A DNA stretch of 64,000 bases from an uncultured Lachnospiraceae bacterium. Its GTDB lineage: Bacteria; Bacillota; Clostridia; Lachnospirales; Lachnospiraceae. The stretch is taken from positions 1 through 64,000 of the forward strand of contig CAJUNB010000040.1 in NCBI GenBank assembly GCA_910587635.1, read 5' to 3'. A model generated the notes under the pieces. The model saw nothing but the letters and a program-made list of their open reading frames with translations, had not been told where the DNA came from and searched no databases. The position numbers and the translations under genes are program-made. Below are positions 7,612 through 15,992 of the stretch, in pieces (position 1 is the first letter of the stretch; the number at the start of each line of letters is the position of its first letter).

Positions 7612-8991
7612 GTGATTCATCAATATGAGAACAATGGATATCGGATTGTCCTGGATGTGAACAGCGGCAGCGTACATGTAGTAGATGAGGTAGTCTATGG
7701 CCTCATACCGATCGTAGAAAGTGCGCTTGCAGAAAACATGACAGATGTGTCAGAATTGACGGAGCGGGCGATAGAACAGAGCAGCTATGAAGAATCGGAA
7801 TGCAGGGAGGCCGTATCGGAAATACTGGAATTAAAAGAAGCTGGTATGCTGTTTACAGAAGATATATATGAAGCGTATATCCATGACTTTAAGAAGCGTC
7901 AGACTGTAGTAAAAGCGCTGTGCCTGCATGTGGCTCATGACTGCAATCTGGCATGTAAATATTGCTTTGCGGAAGAAGGGGAATACCACGGCAGACGGGC
8001 ACTGATGAGTTTGGAAACAGGGAAAAAGGCACTGGATTTTCTTGTGCAAAACTCCGGCAACAGAGTCAATCTTGAGGTGGATTTTTTCGGTGGGGAACCG
8101 CTGATGAACTGGGAAGTAGTCAAACAACTCGTTTCCTATGGAAGAAGCCTGGAGGAATCCCATCATAAAAAGTTTCGGTTTACACTGACTACCAATGGAG
8201 TCCTTTTAAATGATGAGGTTCAGGAGTTTCTGAATCGAGAAATGAGCAATGTAGTGCTGAGTATTGACGGACGAAAAGAAGTCAATGATGAAATGCGGCC
8301 TTTTCGGGGCGGGCAGGGGAGTTATGATCTCATTGTTCCGAAATTTCAGAAACTGGCTGAGAGCCGACATCAGATGAATTATTATGTAAGAGGTACTTTT
8401 ACACGTAATAACCTTGATTTTGCAGAGGATGTGCTGCATCTGGCAGATCTGGGCTTTGAGCAGATTTCCGTTGAGCCGGTGGTAGCTCAGGAAAATGAGG
8501 CGTATGGGATACGACAGGAAGATATTGCTTCCCTGCTGGAAGAATATGACAGGCTGGCAGCAGCGTTATTGGAGCGAAAAAAGAAAGGAAAGGATTTTCA
8601 GTTCTTTCATTTTATGATAGATTTAGAGGGAGGCCCCTGCGTGGCAAAACGGCTTTCAGGATGTGGTTCAGGGTGCGAATACCTGGCAGTGACACCGTGG
8701 GGAGATCTTTATCCTTGCCATCAGTTTGTGGGACAGGAGGAATTTCTGATGGGCAATGTGGAACAGGGCATCAGAAAGCCTGAGGTTGGAGATATGTTCA
8801 GAACCTGCAATGTCTATGCAAAAGAAAAGTGCAGAGACTGTTTTGCAAGATTTTATTGCAGTGGCGGCTGTGCGGCCAATTCCTATCATTTCCACGGAGC
8901 GATAGATGATGTCTATGAAATCGGCTGCGAGCTGCAGAGAAAACGGATTGAGTGTGCCATTATGATAAAGGCGGCATTAGCTGAACAATAA
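7612..8991 (+). CDS. scfB: SCIFF radical SAM maturase
   Basis: This is a 459-residue radical SAM enzyme with the 4Fe-4S motif CNLACKYC (Cys111, Cys115, Cys118). A C-terminal SPASM-type cysteine-rich region (about 340-435: CGSGCEY, YPCHQF, CRDCFARFYCSGGCAAN) binds two auxiliary clusters. The N-terminal 90 residues form the RRE-like peptide-binding domain seen in SCIFF maturases (MIHQYENNGYRIVLDVNSG). It forms the thioether cross-link in the SCIFF peptide. The start is GTG 7612, behind AAAGGAAG; the overlapping ATG at 7610 is followed at once by TGA. The secDF gene follows after 13 bases, the arrangement expected for this family. Confidence 0.93.
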   Translation: MIHQYENNGYRIVLDVNSGSVHVVDEVVYGLIPIVESALAENMTDVSELTERAIEQSSYEESECREAVSEILELKEAGMLFTEDIYEAYIHDFKKRQTVVKALCLHVAHDCNLACKYCFAEEGEYHGRRALMSLETGKKALDFLVQNSGNRVNLEVDFFGGEPLMNWEVVKQLVSYGRSLEESHHKKFRFTLTTNGVLLNDEVQEFLNREMSNVVLSIDGRKEVNDEMRPFRGGQGSYDLIVPKFQKLAESRHQMNYYVRGTFTRNNLDFAEDVLHLADLGFEQISVEPVVAQENEAYGIRQEDIASLLEEYDRLAAALLERKKKGKDFQFFHFMIDLEGGPCVAKRLSGCGSGCEYLAVTPWGDLYPCHQFVGQEEFLMGNVEQGIRKPEVGDMFRTCNVYAKEKCRDCFARFYCSGGCAANSYHFHGAIDDVYEIGCELQRKRIECAIMIKAALAEQ

Positions 8992-9004
8992 AGGAGATAT
9001 GAAA

Positions 9005-11173
9005 ATGAAAAAGAGTAGGGCAATGATTACTTTGCTTGTAACCGTACTTTTACTTGGGCTGCTTGGTTATACGGCAGTTTACGGTATCGGGAAGGAGACG
9101 AGTGGAGCTGCCAAAAATATCAAGCAGGGACTTGATCTGGCAGGGGGCGTAAGTATCACATATCAGGTAGTGGGAGAAGGGGAGCCTTCTGAAGCGGATA
9201 TGAAAGATACGATCTATAAATTGCAGCGCCGCGTGGAGAGCTACAGTACAGAAGCGCAGGTCTATCAGGAAGGTTCTGACAGAATCAATATCGAAATCCC
9301 GGGAGTATCGGATGCCAATGCGATACTGGAAGAGCTGGGGAAACCGGGTTCTCTCTATTTTATGTCTGCTGATGGGGCCGAGGTACTGACCGGAACGGAT
9401 GTTACCGATGCCCAGGCTGGAACACAGCAGGACAAGATGGGCAATACTCAGTACGTAGTCCAGCTGACTCTCACAGAGGATGGAGCGACGAAATTTGCGG
9501 TAGCAACGGCTCTGGCAGCGCCCAATCACGATATTATTTATATTATATATGATGACGTGATCGTCAGTGCGCCTTCTGTCAATGAAGAAATCAGAGATGG
9601 CATGGCGGTTATAACAGGAATGGCAAGTTTTGAGGAGGCGGACAGGCTTGCTTCCACTATCCGTATTGGTGGCCTGAAACTGGAACTGGAAGAGCTCCGT
9701 TCCAATGTGGTGGGGGCACAGCTCGGCTCGGAAGCGATCAGGACAAGCCTGATGGCAGGTGCCATCGGTATGGCTCTTGTCATACTCTTTATTATCATTA
9801 TCTATTTCATTCCAGGTGTTGCAGCCTCTCTGGCTCTGGGGATTTATGTAGGTCTTGTCGTTATTTTATTAAATGCTTTTGATATCACACTTACGCTGCC
9901 GGGTATTGCCGGTATTATTCTATCCATCGGTATGGCGGTGGATGCCAATGTCATTATCTTTGCCAGAATCCGGGAAGAACTGGCGACAGGCAAAACGGTA
10001 CAGTCGGCTGTGAAGATCGGTTTCCAGAAGGCGCTGTCCGCTATTATTGACGGTAATGTTACGACGTTGATTGCAGCGCTTGTTCTGGGAATAAAAGGAA
10101 GTGGCAGTGTGCGGGGCTTCGCACAGACGCTGGCACTGGGTATTATCGTTTCCATGTTTACAGCGCTGTTTGTGACCAGGATGATTTTGAATGCACTGTA
10201 TGCACTGGGATTGAAGAACGTAAAGTTCTATGGTGTCGGGAAAGAGAAGAAGTCGATGAATTTCCTTTCCAAAAAAGCAGCTTTTTTCGCGGTTTCTCTT
10301 CTTGTTATTGTAGGCGGATTTGTCTGCATGGGGCTGAATGCTTCCAGTACAGGAGATGCGTTGAACTACAGTCTGGAATTTAAAGGAGGAACTTCTACTA
10401 ATATTACTTTTAACGAAGATATGAGTATTGAAGAGCTGGATGCTCAGGTAGTACCTGTGATCGAAAGCGTGACAGGCGACGGCAATGTCCAGACGCAGAA
10501 GGTGAGTGGCAGCAATGAAGTCATTGTAAAGACGAGGACACTTTCTGTGGAGGAGAGAGAAATACTCAATGAAAAACTGGCAGAAAACTTTGGTGTGGAT
10601 ACGGAAAAGATTATAGCGGAAACGATCAGCTCCACAATCAGTTCGGAGATGCGTAATGATGCAATTGTTGCGGTTGCCGTTGCCACGATCTGTATGCTGC
10701 TCTATATATGGCTGCGGTTCAAGGATATCCGCTTTGCAGCCAGCGCTGTGATTGCACTGATTCATGACGTGCTCGTCGTACTGGCGTTTTATGCGGCGGC
10801 TAAAGTGTCTGTTGGCAGTACGTTCATTGCATGCATGCTTACAATTGTGGGGTATTCCATCAATGCCACCATCGTTATTTTTGACAGAATCCGTGAAAAT
10901 ATGGGTCTGGCAAAGAAAAATGCAGAGCTTGCAGATGTGGTGAATCTGAGCATTACACAGACACTGTCCAGAAGTATCTTCACTTCATTGACAACATTCT
11001 TTATGGTAGGGGCGTTGTTTGCAGTGGGTGTGACATCGATTCGGGAATTTGCTCTTCCTCTCATGGTGGGTATTCTCTGTGGTACGTATTCTTCCATCTG
11101 CCTGGCAGGAGCACTGTGGTATGTGATGCGGACGAAACTGGCAGGGAAGGCAAAGAAGGCAGGTAGTAAATAG
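9005..11173 (+). CDS. secDF: Fused protein translocase subunit SecDF
   Basis: The protein has 722 residues. SecD comes first (TM1, a large extracytoplasmic P1-like region with DLAGGVSITYQV, then five more TM helices including GIILSIGMAVDANVIIF) and SecF second, starting near residue 415 with its own TM1, the LEFKGGTSTNI motif and the ATIVIFDRIRE helix. SecDF uses the proton gradient to pull proteins across the SecYEG channel. ATG 9005 is preferred over ATG 8999, because AAGGAG ends at 8996 and only the later start gives normal spacing. It follows the SCIFF maturase directly, a linkage seen across clostridia but not explained. Confidence 0.93.
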   Translation: MKKSRAMITLLVTVLLLGLLGYTAVYGIGKETSGAAKNIKQGLDLAGGVSITYQVVGEGEPSEADMKDTIYKLQRRVESYSTEAQVYQEGSDRINIEIPGVSDANAILEELGKPGSLYFMSADGAEVLTGTDVTDAQAGTQQDKMGNTQYVVQLTLTEDGATKFAVATALAAPNHDIIYIIYDDVIVSAPSVNEEIRDGMAVITGMASFEEADRLASTIRIGGLKLELEELRSNVVGAQLGSEAIRTSLMAGAIGMALVILFIIIIYFIPGVAASLALGIYVGLVVILLNAFDITLTLPGIAGIILSIGMAVDANVIIFARIREELATGKTVQSAVKIGFQKALSAIIDGNVTTLIAALVLGIKGSGSVRGFAQTLALGIIVSMFTALFVTRMILNALYALGLKNVKFYGVGKEKKSMNFLSKKAAFFAVSLLVIVGGFVCMGLNASSTGDALNYSLEFKGGTSTNITFNEDMSIEELDAQVVPVIESVTGDGNVQTQKVSGSNEVIVKTRTLSVEEREILNEKLAENFGVDTEKIIAETISSTISSEMRNDAIVAVAVATICMLLYIWLRFKDIRFAASAVIALIHDVLVVLAFYAAAKVSVGSTFIACMLTIVGYSINATIVIFDRIRENMGLAKKNAELADVVNLSITQTLSRSIFTSLTTFFMVGALFAVGVTSIREFALPLMVGILCGTYSSICLAGALWYVMRTKLAGKAKKAGSK

Positions 11174-11203
11174 AAGATAAAAATATGATATGAAAAATCA
11201 AAA

Positions 11204-11236
11204 GGAGCTCTCTTGCAGACAGGAGGGTTTCTTTTA
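11204..11236 (+). terminator. Terminator after secDF
   Basis: GGAGCTCTC (11204-11212) pairs with GAGGGTTTC (11223-11231), including some G-T pairs, around a 10-base loop, then TTTTA. It has moderate strength. Confidence 0.55.
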
Positions 11237-11277
11237 TATCGTCAGTTTATTTTATAAAAGAAAGATGCGCAGCACGT

Positions 11278-11368
11278 GGCAGGGAAGATAACGAAAAGAA
11301 GTACCATGTGCATGCGGCAAGGAACATAACAATTAAGAAGCACCGCTCACGGGCGGCAAGGGATTCAG
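11278..11368. repeat. Degenerate 38-39-base repeats in the recJ leader
   Basis: Units beginning GGCAGGGA (11278), GGCAAGGA (11316) and GGCAAGGGA (11355) recur every 38-39 bases, with a shared ATAAC...AAGAAG...ACC core in the first two. The last unit supplies the AAGGGA ribosome site of recJ. Confidence 0.5.
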
Positions 11369-11371
11369 AAT

Positions 11372-13093
11372 ATGAAACAGGAAAAATGGTATGTGGCAGC
11401 CAAAAAAGCGGATTTCGAAGGAATCGGAAGGCAGTTTTCCATCGATCCTCTGACCGCCCGGATGATACGCAACAGAGATATCGAAGGAGAGGATGCCATC
11501 AGGAAATATTTATATGGGACGCTGGATGATCTGTATCCGCCGGAGGCGATGAAGGGAATCCCGGAAGCGGTTTCTCTGCTCCTGGAAAAGATAAAGACGG
11601 GTGCGCGGATACGGGTAATCGGGGATTATGATATAGACGGTATTATGGCCACGTATATTTTATGGGAAGGTCTGAAGCTGCTTGGAGCAAGTGTAGACAC
11701 TGTGATTCCGCACCGGATTCAGGATGGCTATGGACTGAATGAGGGGCTGATCAGGGTAGCTCATGAGGACGGAATCGATACGATCGTGACCTGTGACAAC
11801 GGCATAGCGGCTTATTCTCAGATTCAATATGCAAACGACCTCGGTATGACGGTGATCGTAACAGACCATCATGAGGTGCCTTATGATGAGGAGAGCGGTG
11901 AGCGGGTCTATCAGATTCCCCCGGCCGCTGTGGTGGTGGACCCGAAGCAGCCGGACTGCAAATATCCTTTTTCCGGCATTTGCGGCGCAGTAGTTGCCAT
12001 GAAGCTGGTGCAGGCTCTGTTTGAAGTATATGGAATGGGTGGCAGAAAGGCACTGGATATTTTTCTGGAAATGGCGGCTTTTGCCACAGTGGGCGATGTG
12101 ATGGAGCTGGTGGATGAAAACCGGATTATCGTAAAATACGGGCTGCAGGCATTGGAACATTCTGGGAATCCCGGATTGTGTGCACTGACAGAAGTATGTG
12201 AGCTGACAGACAGACATCTGAGCGCCTACCACATCGGCTTTGTGCTGGGACCCTGTCTGAACGCCACCGGCAGGCTGGATACGGCAAAACGGGCTCTTTC
12301 CCTCTTGCAGTGCGGGACAAGACAGGAAGCTCTCCCGATTGCCACGGATTTGAAACATCTGAATGAGAGCAGAAAGGAAATGACGCTGAAAGGTGTGGAG
12401 GCAGCGCAGGCATTGATCAAAGAGCAGGGGCTGGATGGGCGGAAAGTATTGATACTCTATCTGCCGGACTGCCATGAGAGTCTGGCTGGTATCATCGCCG
12501 GCAGGATACGGGAAGAGTATGAGAGGCCTGTTTTTGTACTCACGGATTCGGAAGATGGCGTAAAGGGGTCCGGGCGTTCTATTGAAGCCTATTCCATGTA
12601 TGAAGAAATGAGTAAATGTAAAGACTTGTTTATTAGATACGGCGGACATAAGATGGCGGCGGGGCTGACTCTTCCAAAGGAGAATGTGCAGCTTTTTGCA
12701 CAGCGGATGGAACAGGAATGCGCTCTGACAGAGGAAGATTTCGCAGTGAAAGTACATATTGACGCAGCCATGCCCTTTGGATATGTGAATGAAGCGCTCC
12801 TTTCCCAGTTTTCCCTGTTGGAACCTTTTGGAAACGGTAACAGAAAGCCGCTCTTTGCGCAGCGGAATGTAGCTTTGCTTGGCAGCAGAATACTGGGGAA
12901 AACAGGCAGAGTCGGAAAATATACCGTGCTGGATGAAAACAACAGATGTTATGAACTCACCTATTTCGGAGAACAGGAACAACTGCTTTCCTATTGGGAA
13001 AAAAAGGGGAAAATCAATGTGACATATTACGCCGAACAGAATACATACCGGGGCAGGACACAGATACAGTTTATTGTACAGAGTTTTCAATGA
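11372..13093 (+). CDS. recJ: Single-stranded-DNA-specific exonuclease RecJ
   Basis: This is a 573-residue DHH-family 5'-3' exonuclease. The signature blocks are present: GDYDIDGIMAT (variant of DYDVDG), DTIVTCDNG, VIVTDHHE, VVDPKQPDCKYPFSGICG, then the DHHA1 half with GSGRSI, YGGHKMAAG and the C-terminal OB domain (LLEPFGNGNRKPLFA). It acts in recombination repair and processes stalled forks, working with RecQ and RecF-pathway proteins. Length matches the short clostridial RecJ form. The start is ATG 11372 behind AAGGGATTCAGAAT. It appears to have its own transcript, and the acyltransferase gene follows after 40 bases. Confidence 0.93.
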   Translation: MKQEKWYVAAKKADFEGIGRQFSIDPLTARMIRNRDIEGEDAIRKYLYGTLDDLYPPEAMKGIPEAVSLLLEKIKTGARIRVIGDYDIDGIMATYILWEGLKLLGASVDTVIPHRIQDGYGLNEGLIRVAHEDGIDTIVTCDNGIAAYSQIQYANDLGMTVIVTDHHEVPYDEESGERVYQIPPAAVVVDPKQPDCKYPFSGICGAVVAMKLVQALFEVYGMGGRKALDIFLEMAAFATVGDVMELVDENRIIVKYGLQALEHSGNPGLCALTEVCELTDRHLSAYHIGFVLGPCLNATGRLDTAKRALSLLQCGTRQEALPIATDLKHLNESRKEMTLKGVEAAQALIKEQGLDGRKVLILYLPDCHESLAGIIAGRIREEYERPVFVLTDSEDGVKGSGRSIEAYSMYEEMSKCKDLFIRYGGHKMAAGLTLPKENVQLFAQRMEQECALTEEDFAVKVHIDAAMPFGYVNEALLSQFSLLEPFGNGNRKPLFAQRNVALLGSRILGKTGRVGKYTVLDENNRCYELTYFGEQEQLLSYWEKKGKINVTYYAEQNTYRGRTQIQFIVQSFQ

Positions 13094-13133
13094 GAAATGC
13101 ATGAAAAGTTAGAAATGCGGAAAGGAGCGGGGC

Positions 13134-14252
13134 ATGAAAGGAAATCGTCTGGCATACATCGATATGGTAAAAGGAGTGGGTATCATCCTTGTGGTGATCG
13201 GGCATTCTACCTATGTATCAGAAGGTGTTTTGACCTGGCTGGCATCTTTTCATATGCCGCTGTTTTTTATTGTTTCGGGTATTTTATTCGCCCACAGACA
13301 TTCAGAGAGGGAACATTTTGGGGCTTATGTGAAAAAAAGGTTCTTTGGCATGATGGTTCCCTATTTCGCTTTTAGTCTGATCTATATTCTGATTGATTAT
13401 TATTATCTGTATGCACATCCTGAGATCATCAGCAAGGAGTTTATTTATTCTGCCATATTACAGGCATTGTCTCTGTTTGGTATTTCCGTGCTCTGGTTTT
13501 TACCGGCAATTTTTATAGGTGAGATCTGCTTTTATGGACTGGTACGGAAATGCGCTCCCTGGGCGCTGGGCCTGACCGGCTTTGTCGCTGTATGGGTGCC
13601 GTCTTTTGGTATGAAGCTTGTACAGACTTATATCGATATGGAAAAGAATCCGGTGATGACCTGGTTTGGAAATTTGCTGATGGCGCTGCTGCGGGTTTTT
13701 CCGGCAGTCATATTTTTGCTGATTGGTTATGGAATGCATACCTGGATTGGACGTATGCGTCTGAAGTCCCATTTAGAGGTAGGGATAGGAATTGGATGCC
13801 TGTTTCTGAACTGTGCCGTTGCCTTTGCTAATGGGCGGGTAGATATGCATTTCCTTGTATTTAACAATGTGTTCTATTATTATCTGGGGGCATGCAGTGC
13901 GACGTTGGGGTTACTTCTTATTTTCAGGCATGTAAAACCACTCTGGCTCCTAGGGTTTCTTGGGAGCAACTCCCTTATTGTCATGCTGACTCATCTGGAC
14001 TGCCAGATCATGAGCCAGGCGATCCGATTTGCCGCAGGGATGAATCAGTTTATTCCCCGTGCAAAGGATTTTATGTTCCGATTTAACTTATATGCGGCAC
14101 TTCTGATAGGGGAGCTGATTATGATAGTGCTGGTCAATCGGGTGGGCTTTTTTCTGATCGGACGTAAGAAACCGGTGCATATGGAAGGGCCAGGCTGGTG
14201 GCAGAGGGCTGGGAAGGCTTTGAAAGGGAAACGGTTTACCCGGATTAAATGA
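13134..14252 (+). CDS. Acyltransferase family 3 membrane protein
   Basis: The 372-residue protein begins RLAYIDMVKGVGIILVVIGH, the R-x-x-x-x-D...K-G and catalytic-His motif of acyltransferase family 3 (OafA/OatA/NolL type). Roughly ten TM helices follow. These enzymes O-acetylate or acylate envelope polysaccharides, peptidoglycan or lipids in the membrane. The substrate cannot be read from the sequence; no SGNH domain is attached. AAAGGAG precedes the ATG. It ends at a terminator shared with the convergent DUF4397 gene. Confidence 0.85.
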   Translation: MKGNRLAYIDMVKGVGIILVVIGHSTYVSEGVLTWLASFHMPLFFIVSGILFAHRHSEREHFGAYVKKRFFGMMVPYFAFSLIYILIDYYYLYAHPEIISKEFIYSAILQALSLFGISVLWFLPAIFIGEICFYGLVRKCAPWALGLTGFVAVWVPSFGMKLVQTYIDMEKNPVMTWFGNLLMALLRVFPAVIFLLIGYGMHTWIGRMRLKSHLEVGIGIGCLFLNCAVAFANGRVDMHFLVFNNVFYYYLGACSATLGLLLIFRHVKPLWLLGFLGSNSLIVMLTHLDCQIMSQAIRFAAGMNQFIPRAKDFMFRFNLYAALLIGELIMIVLVNRVGFFLIGRKKPVHMEGPGWWQRAGKALKGKRFTRIK

Positions 14253-14279
14253 AATATTTGGATTCAAGTAAAATGGAAA

Positions 14280-14320
14280 GGGCTGCACACAGATGGTTTT
14301 GTGTGACAGCCCCGTTTTTT
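14280..14320. terminator. Terminator between acyltransferase and DUF4397 genes
   Basis: GGGCTG-CACAC pairs with GTGTG-A-CAGCCC around GATGG-type loop sequence, followed by six T. It ends the + strand unit. The minus strand gene stops at 14367 on the other side. Confidence 0.85.
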
Positions 14321-14366
14321 ATTCTATAGGAAATTGCTCTGCAATTCCCTGTAGAACAAAATGGAA

Positions 14367-15293
14367 TTACCTTCTGTCTTCAATGATCAATGTTCTGATA
14401 GCAGTAGGTGATTCTGTCCAGTTAAACATGTAAATGGTATACTGAGAACCGCTGCGTACAGTCAGTTCTGTGGAGAGCAGTACCTCATTGACATTGGATA
14501 CATAGATATCATAGTGGGCAGGTACGATTCGTACATAATTGGTAACTTCCATGAAGTTTACATTGCGGAATACCACATTGCCGGAATAAGTAGACACAGA
14601 AAGAGGTCCGGCATTGTAAGAGAGGTTGCTGGCACGAACACAGGCACCACCCAGGGGCGTGTAGCATACAGTGTCGTTGACTTCCACAAGATCCAGACCA
14701 CCTGCAGTATTGACGATGGCGATCGTCATGGTAGCACCTACCGTGATGCGTATCTGTTTGCTGATGTAAATATAACCGTTTCTGCCGGCAACAGTGATTG
14801 TCTGATAACCGGAAGCGATTCTGCCGTATTCGCTGACTTCTGCATACTCCAGCATATCGACGGCTGTACGGTTGTTTACGGAAATGATAAACGGATTATA
14901 GCCGATTGCCGTATTTAAAAACCGTATTGTGCCATAACTGTTGGAATTGCAATAAAAGCAGGGAGTTACAGGGCGGGGCAGCACAGTGATAATAGTTCCC
15001 TGGATGGGAGGAGTGGTATTACCGGGATAGACAGGGCCGCCTTCTCCCGGGTTGGGCAGTGGTATGACGGGAGTTACGACAATGTTACCATTTCCTGAAC
15101 CATTGTTGCCAAAGTCATTGCCAGGATAGACAGGGCCGCCTTCTCCCGGATTGGGAAGCGGTATGACAGGTGTGGCGGCAGGATCGTTATTGCCGAAGTC
15201 GTTGCCAGGATAGACAGGACCGCCCTCTCCTGGATTGGGAAGCGGAATAACAGGTGTAGCCGCAGGATCATTCATGTACTCATTAGAATTCAT
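14367..15293 (-). CDS. DUF4397 domain protein with proline/glycine-rich 28-residue repeats
   Basis: This 308-residue protein has no signal peptide or TM helix. Residues 8-35 and 36-63 are identical 28-residue units (NDPAATPVIPLPNPGEGG and so on), and 64-92 is a diverged third. A linker with CFYC (two cysteines) leads to the DUF4397 beta-sandwich region (about 118-308), which contains two related halves (IRFLNTAIGYNPFIISVNN and VVFRNVNFMEV). The collagen-like composition suggests a structural or surface role, for instance on the spore or cell surface, but there is no sorting signal and function is unknown. ATG 15293 follows AGAGGG. Confidence 0.8.
   Translation of the reverse strand: MNSNEYMNDPAATPVIPLPNPGEGGPVYPGNDFGNNDPAATPVIPLPNPGEGGPVYPGNDFGNNGSGNGNIVVTPVIPLPNPGEGGPVYPGNTTPPIQGTIITVLPRPVTPCFYCNSNSYGTIRFLNTAIGYNPFIISVNNRTAVDMLEYAEVSEYGRIASGYQTITVAGRNGYIYISKQIRITVGATMTIAIVNTAGGLDLVEVNDTVCYTPLGGACVRASNLSYNAGPLSVSTYSGNVVFRNVNFMEVTNYVRIVPAHYDIYVSNVNEVLLSTELTVRSGSQYTIYMFNWTESPTAIRTLIIEDRR
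15018..15272 (-). repeat. In-gene 84-base tandem repeats of the DUF4397 protein
   Basis: Three units encode residues 8-92. The first two are identical at the protein level and nearly so in DNA, and the third is diverged at its beginning. Copy number is likely to vary between strains by slippage or recombination. Confidence 0.85.
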
Positions 15294-15500
15294 AATAGCC
15301 CTCTTTTACGATGATATTATATTGTATTCTATGAGGGGAGAGGTAAAAGGTTCGAAAAATACAAAAAAATCCTGTGTAAGCAGTAGTTTCTGTTTCGCGA
15401 GCTGTATATCGAACAGATCCTGCGAAGCAGGATATGTTGCGCGCGAGCGGACTGCGAAGCAGTAACTTCTGTTCCGCAAGCTGTGCATAAAAAGATAAAA

Positions 15501-15537
15501 AAGAAAAGCCTCCGGGGCAACGAAGGCTTTTCTTTCT
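15501..15537. terminator. Bidirectional terminator-like hairpin
   Basis: AAGAAAAGCCT pairs with AAGGCTTTTCTT around CCGGGGCAACG-type loop sequence. A-rich and T-rich flanks allow use on either strand. No gene ends directly beside it, so it may end antisense or upstream transcripts from the repeat region. Confidence 0.7.
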
Positions 15538-15744
15538 TATGAGGGGGAGATAGTGAGTTGTTCGACTATCTGAGTATTACTATAATCGATAAATGTGTAA
15601 AAAGTGTGTCTAGTCTATGAAATAAAACATAAATTTATAAAGAAAACATAAAAATTGGCTAAAGTAACAATAACAAAGAAAAAAATCCGCATATTATGGG
15701 GCAGAGAACGGGAAACAGAAGAAAAGAGGCAGAAATTGCTTTTA

Positions 15745-15773
15745 TTGAAATGAGATTGGTTTTATGATATTTT
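15745..15773 (+). promoter_or_regulatory. Probable promoter of the murE operon
   Basis: TTGAAA at 15745-15750 and TATTTT at 15768-15773 are 17 bases apart. The leader would be about 210 bases and would contain the GTTCAGCC...GGGCTGAAC element. Confidence 0.45.
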
Positions 15774-15786
15774 ATAGTATAAGAAA

Positions 15787-15904
15787 GTTCAGCCAGTGGG
15801 AAGCGCCTGTTAATGAGCGAAAGGAGCTGCGTTAGCAGCGGGAAGTGCCGCAGGTACGATTTCCCCCGGAGGATACTTCGTAATGCAAATGGAGCGGGCT
15901 GAAC
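15787..15904. repeat. Structured element with GTTCAGCC...GGGCTGAAC ends (copy 3)
   Basis: The 118-base segment is bounded by GTTCAGCC and GGCTGAAC inverted repeats and has internal partial hairpins (GCTGCGTTAGCAGC). The ends resemble the elements at 6485 and 7008, but the interior differs. It lies in the putative murE leader. Confidence 0.5.
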
Positions 15905-15992
15905 ACAATTTTTATTAGAAAATCTTCGGAACAGTGTAAGGATATGTCAGTGGAACTATATTGAAATATCCTGACAGAAAAGAGGGATAACG

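Larger units (their letters stand above)
15294..15992. other. Long intergenic region between DUF4397 and murE
   Basis: About 700 bases without a gene. It holds, in order: the DUF4397 upstream region; two imperfect copies of a GCAGTA-N2-TTCTGTT-CGC-AGCTGT motif (about 15379 and 15460) around the palindromes TCCTGCGAAGCAGGA and ACTGCGAAGCAGT; a terminator at 15501-15537; an AT-rich stretch; a sigma-A-like promoter at 15745-15773; and the element at 15787-15904. No small ORF with a good ribosome site was seen. Confidence 0.7.
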
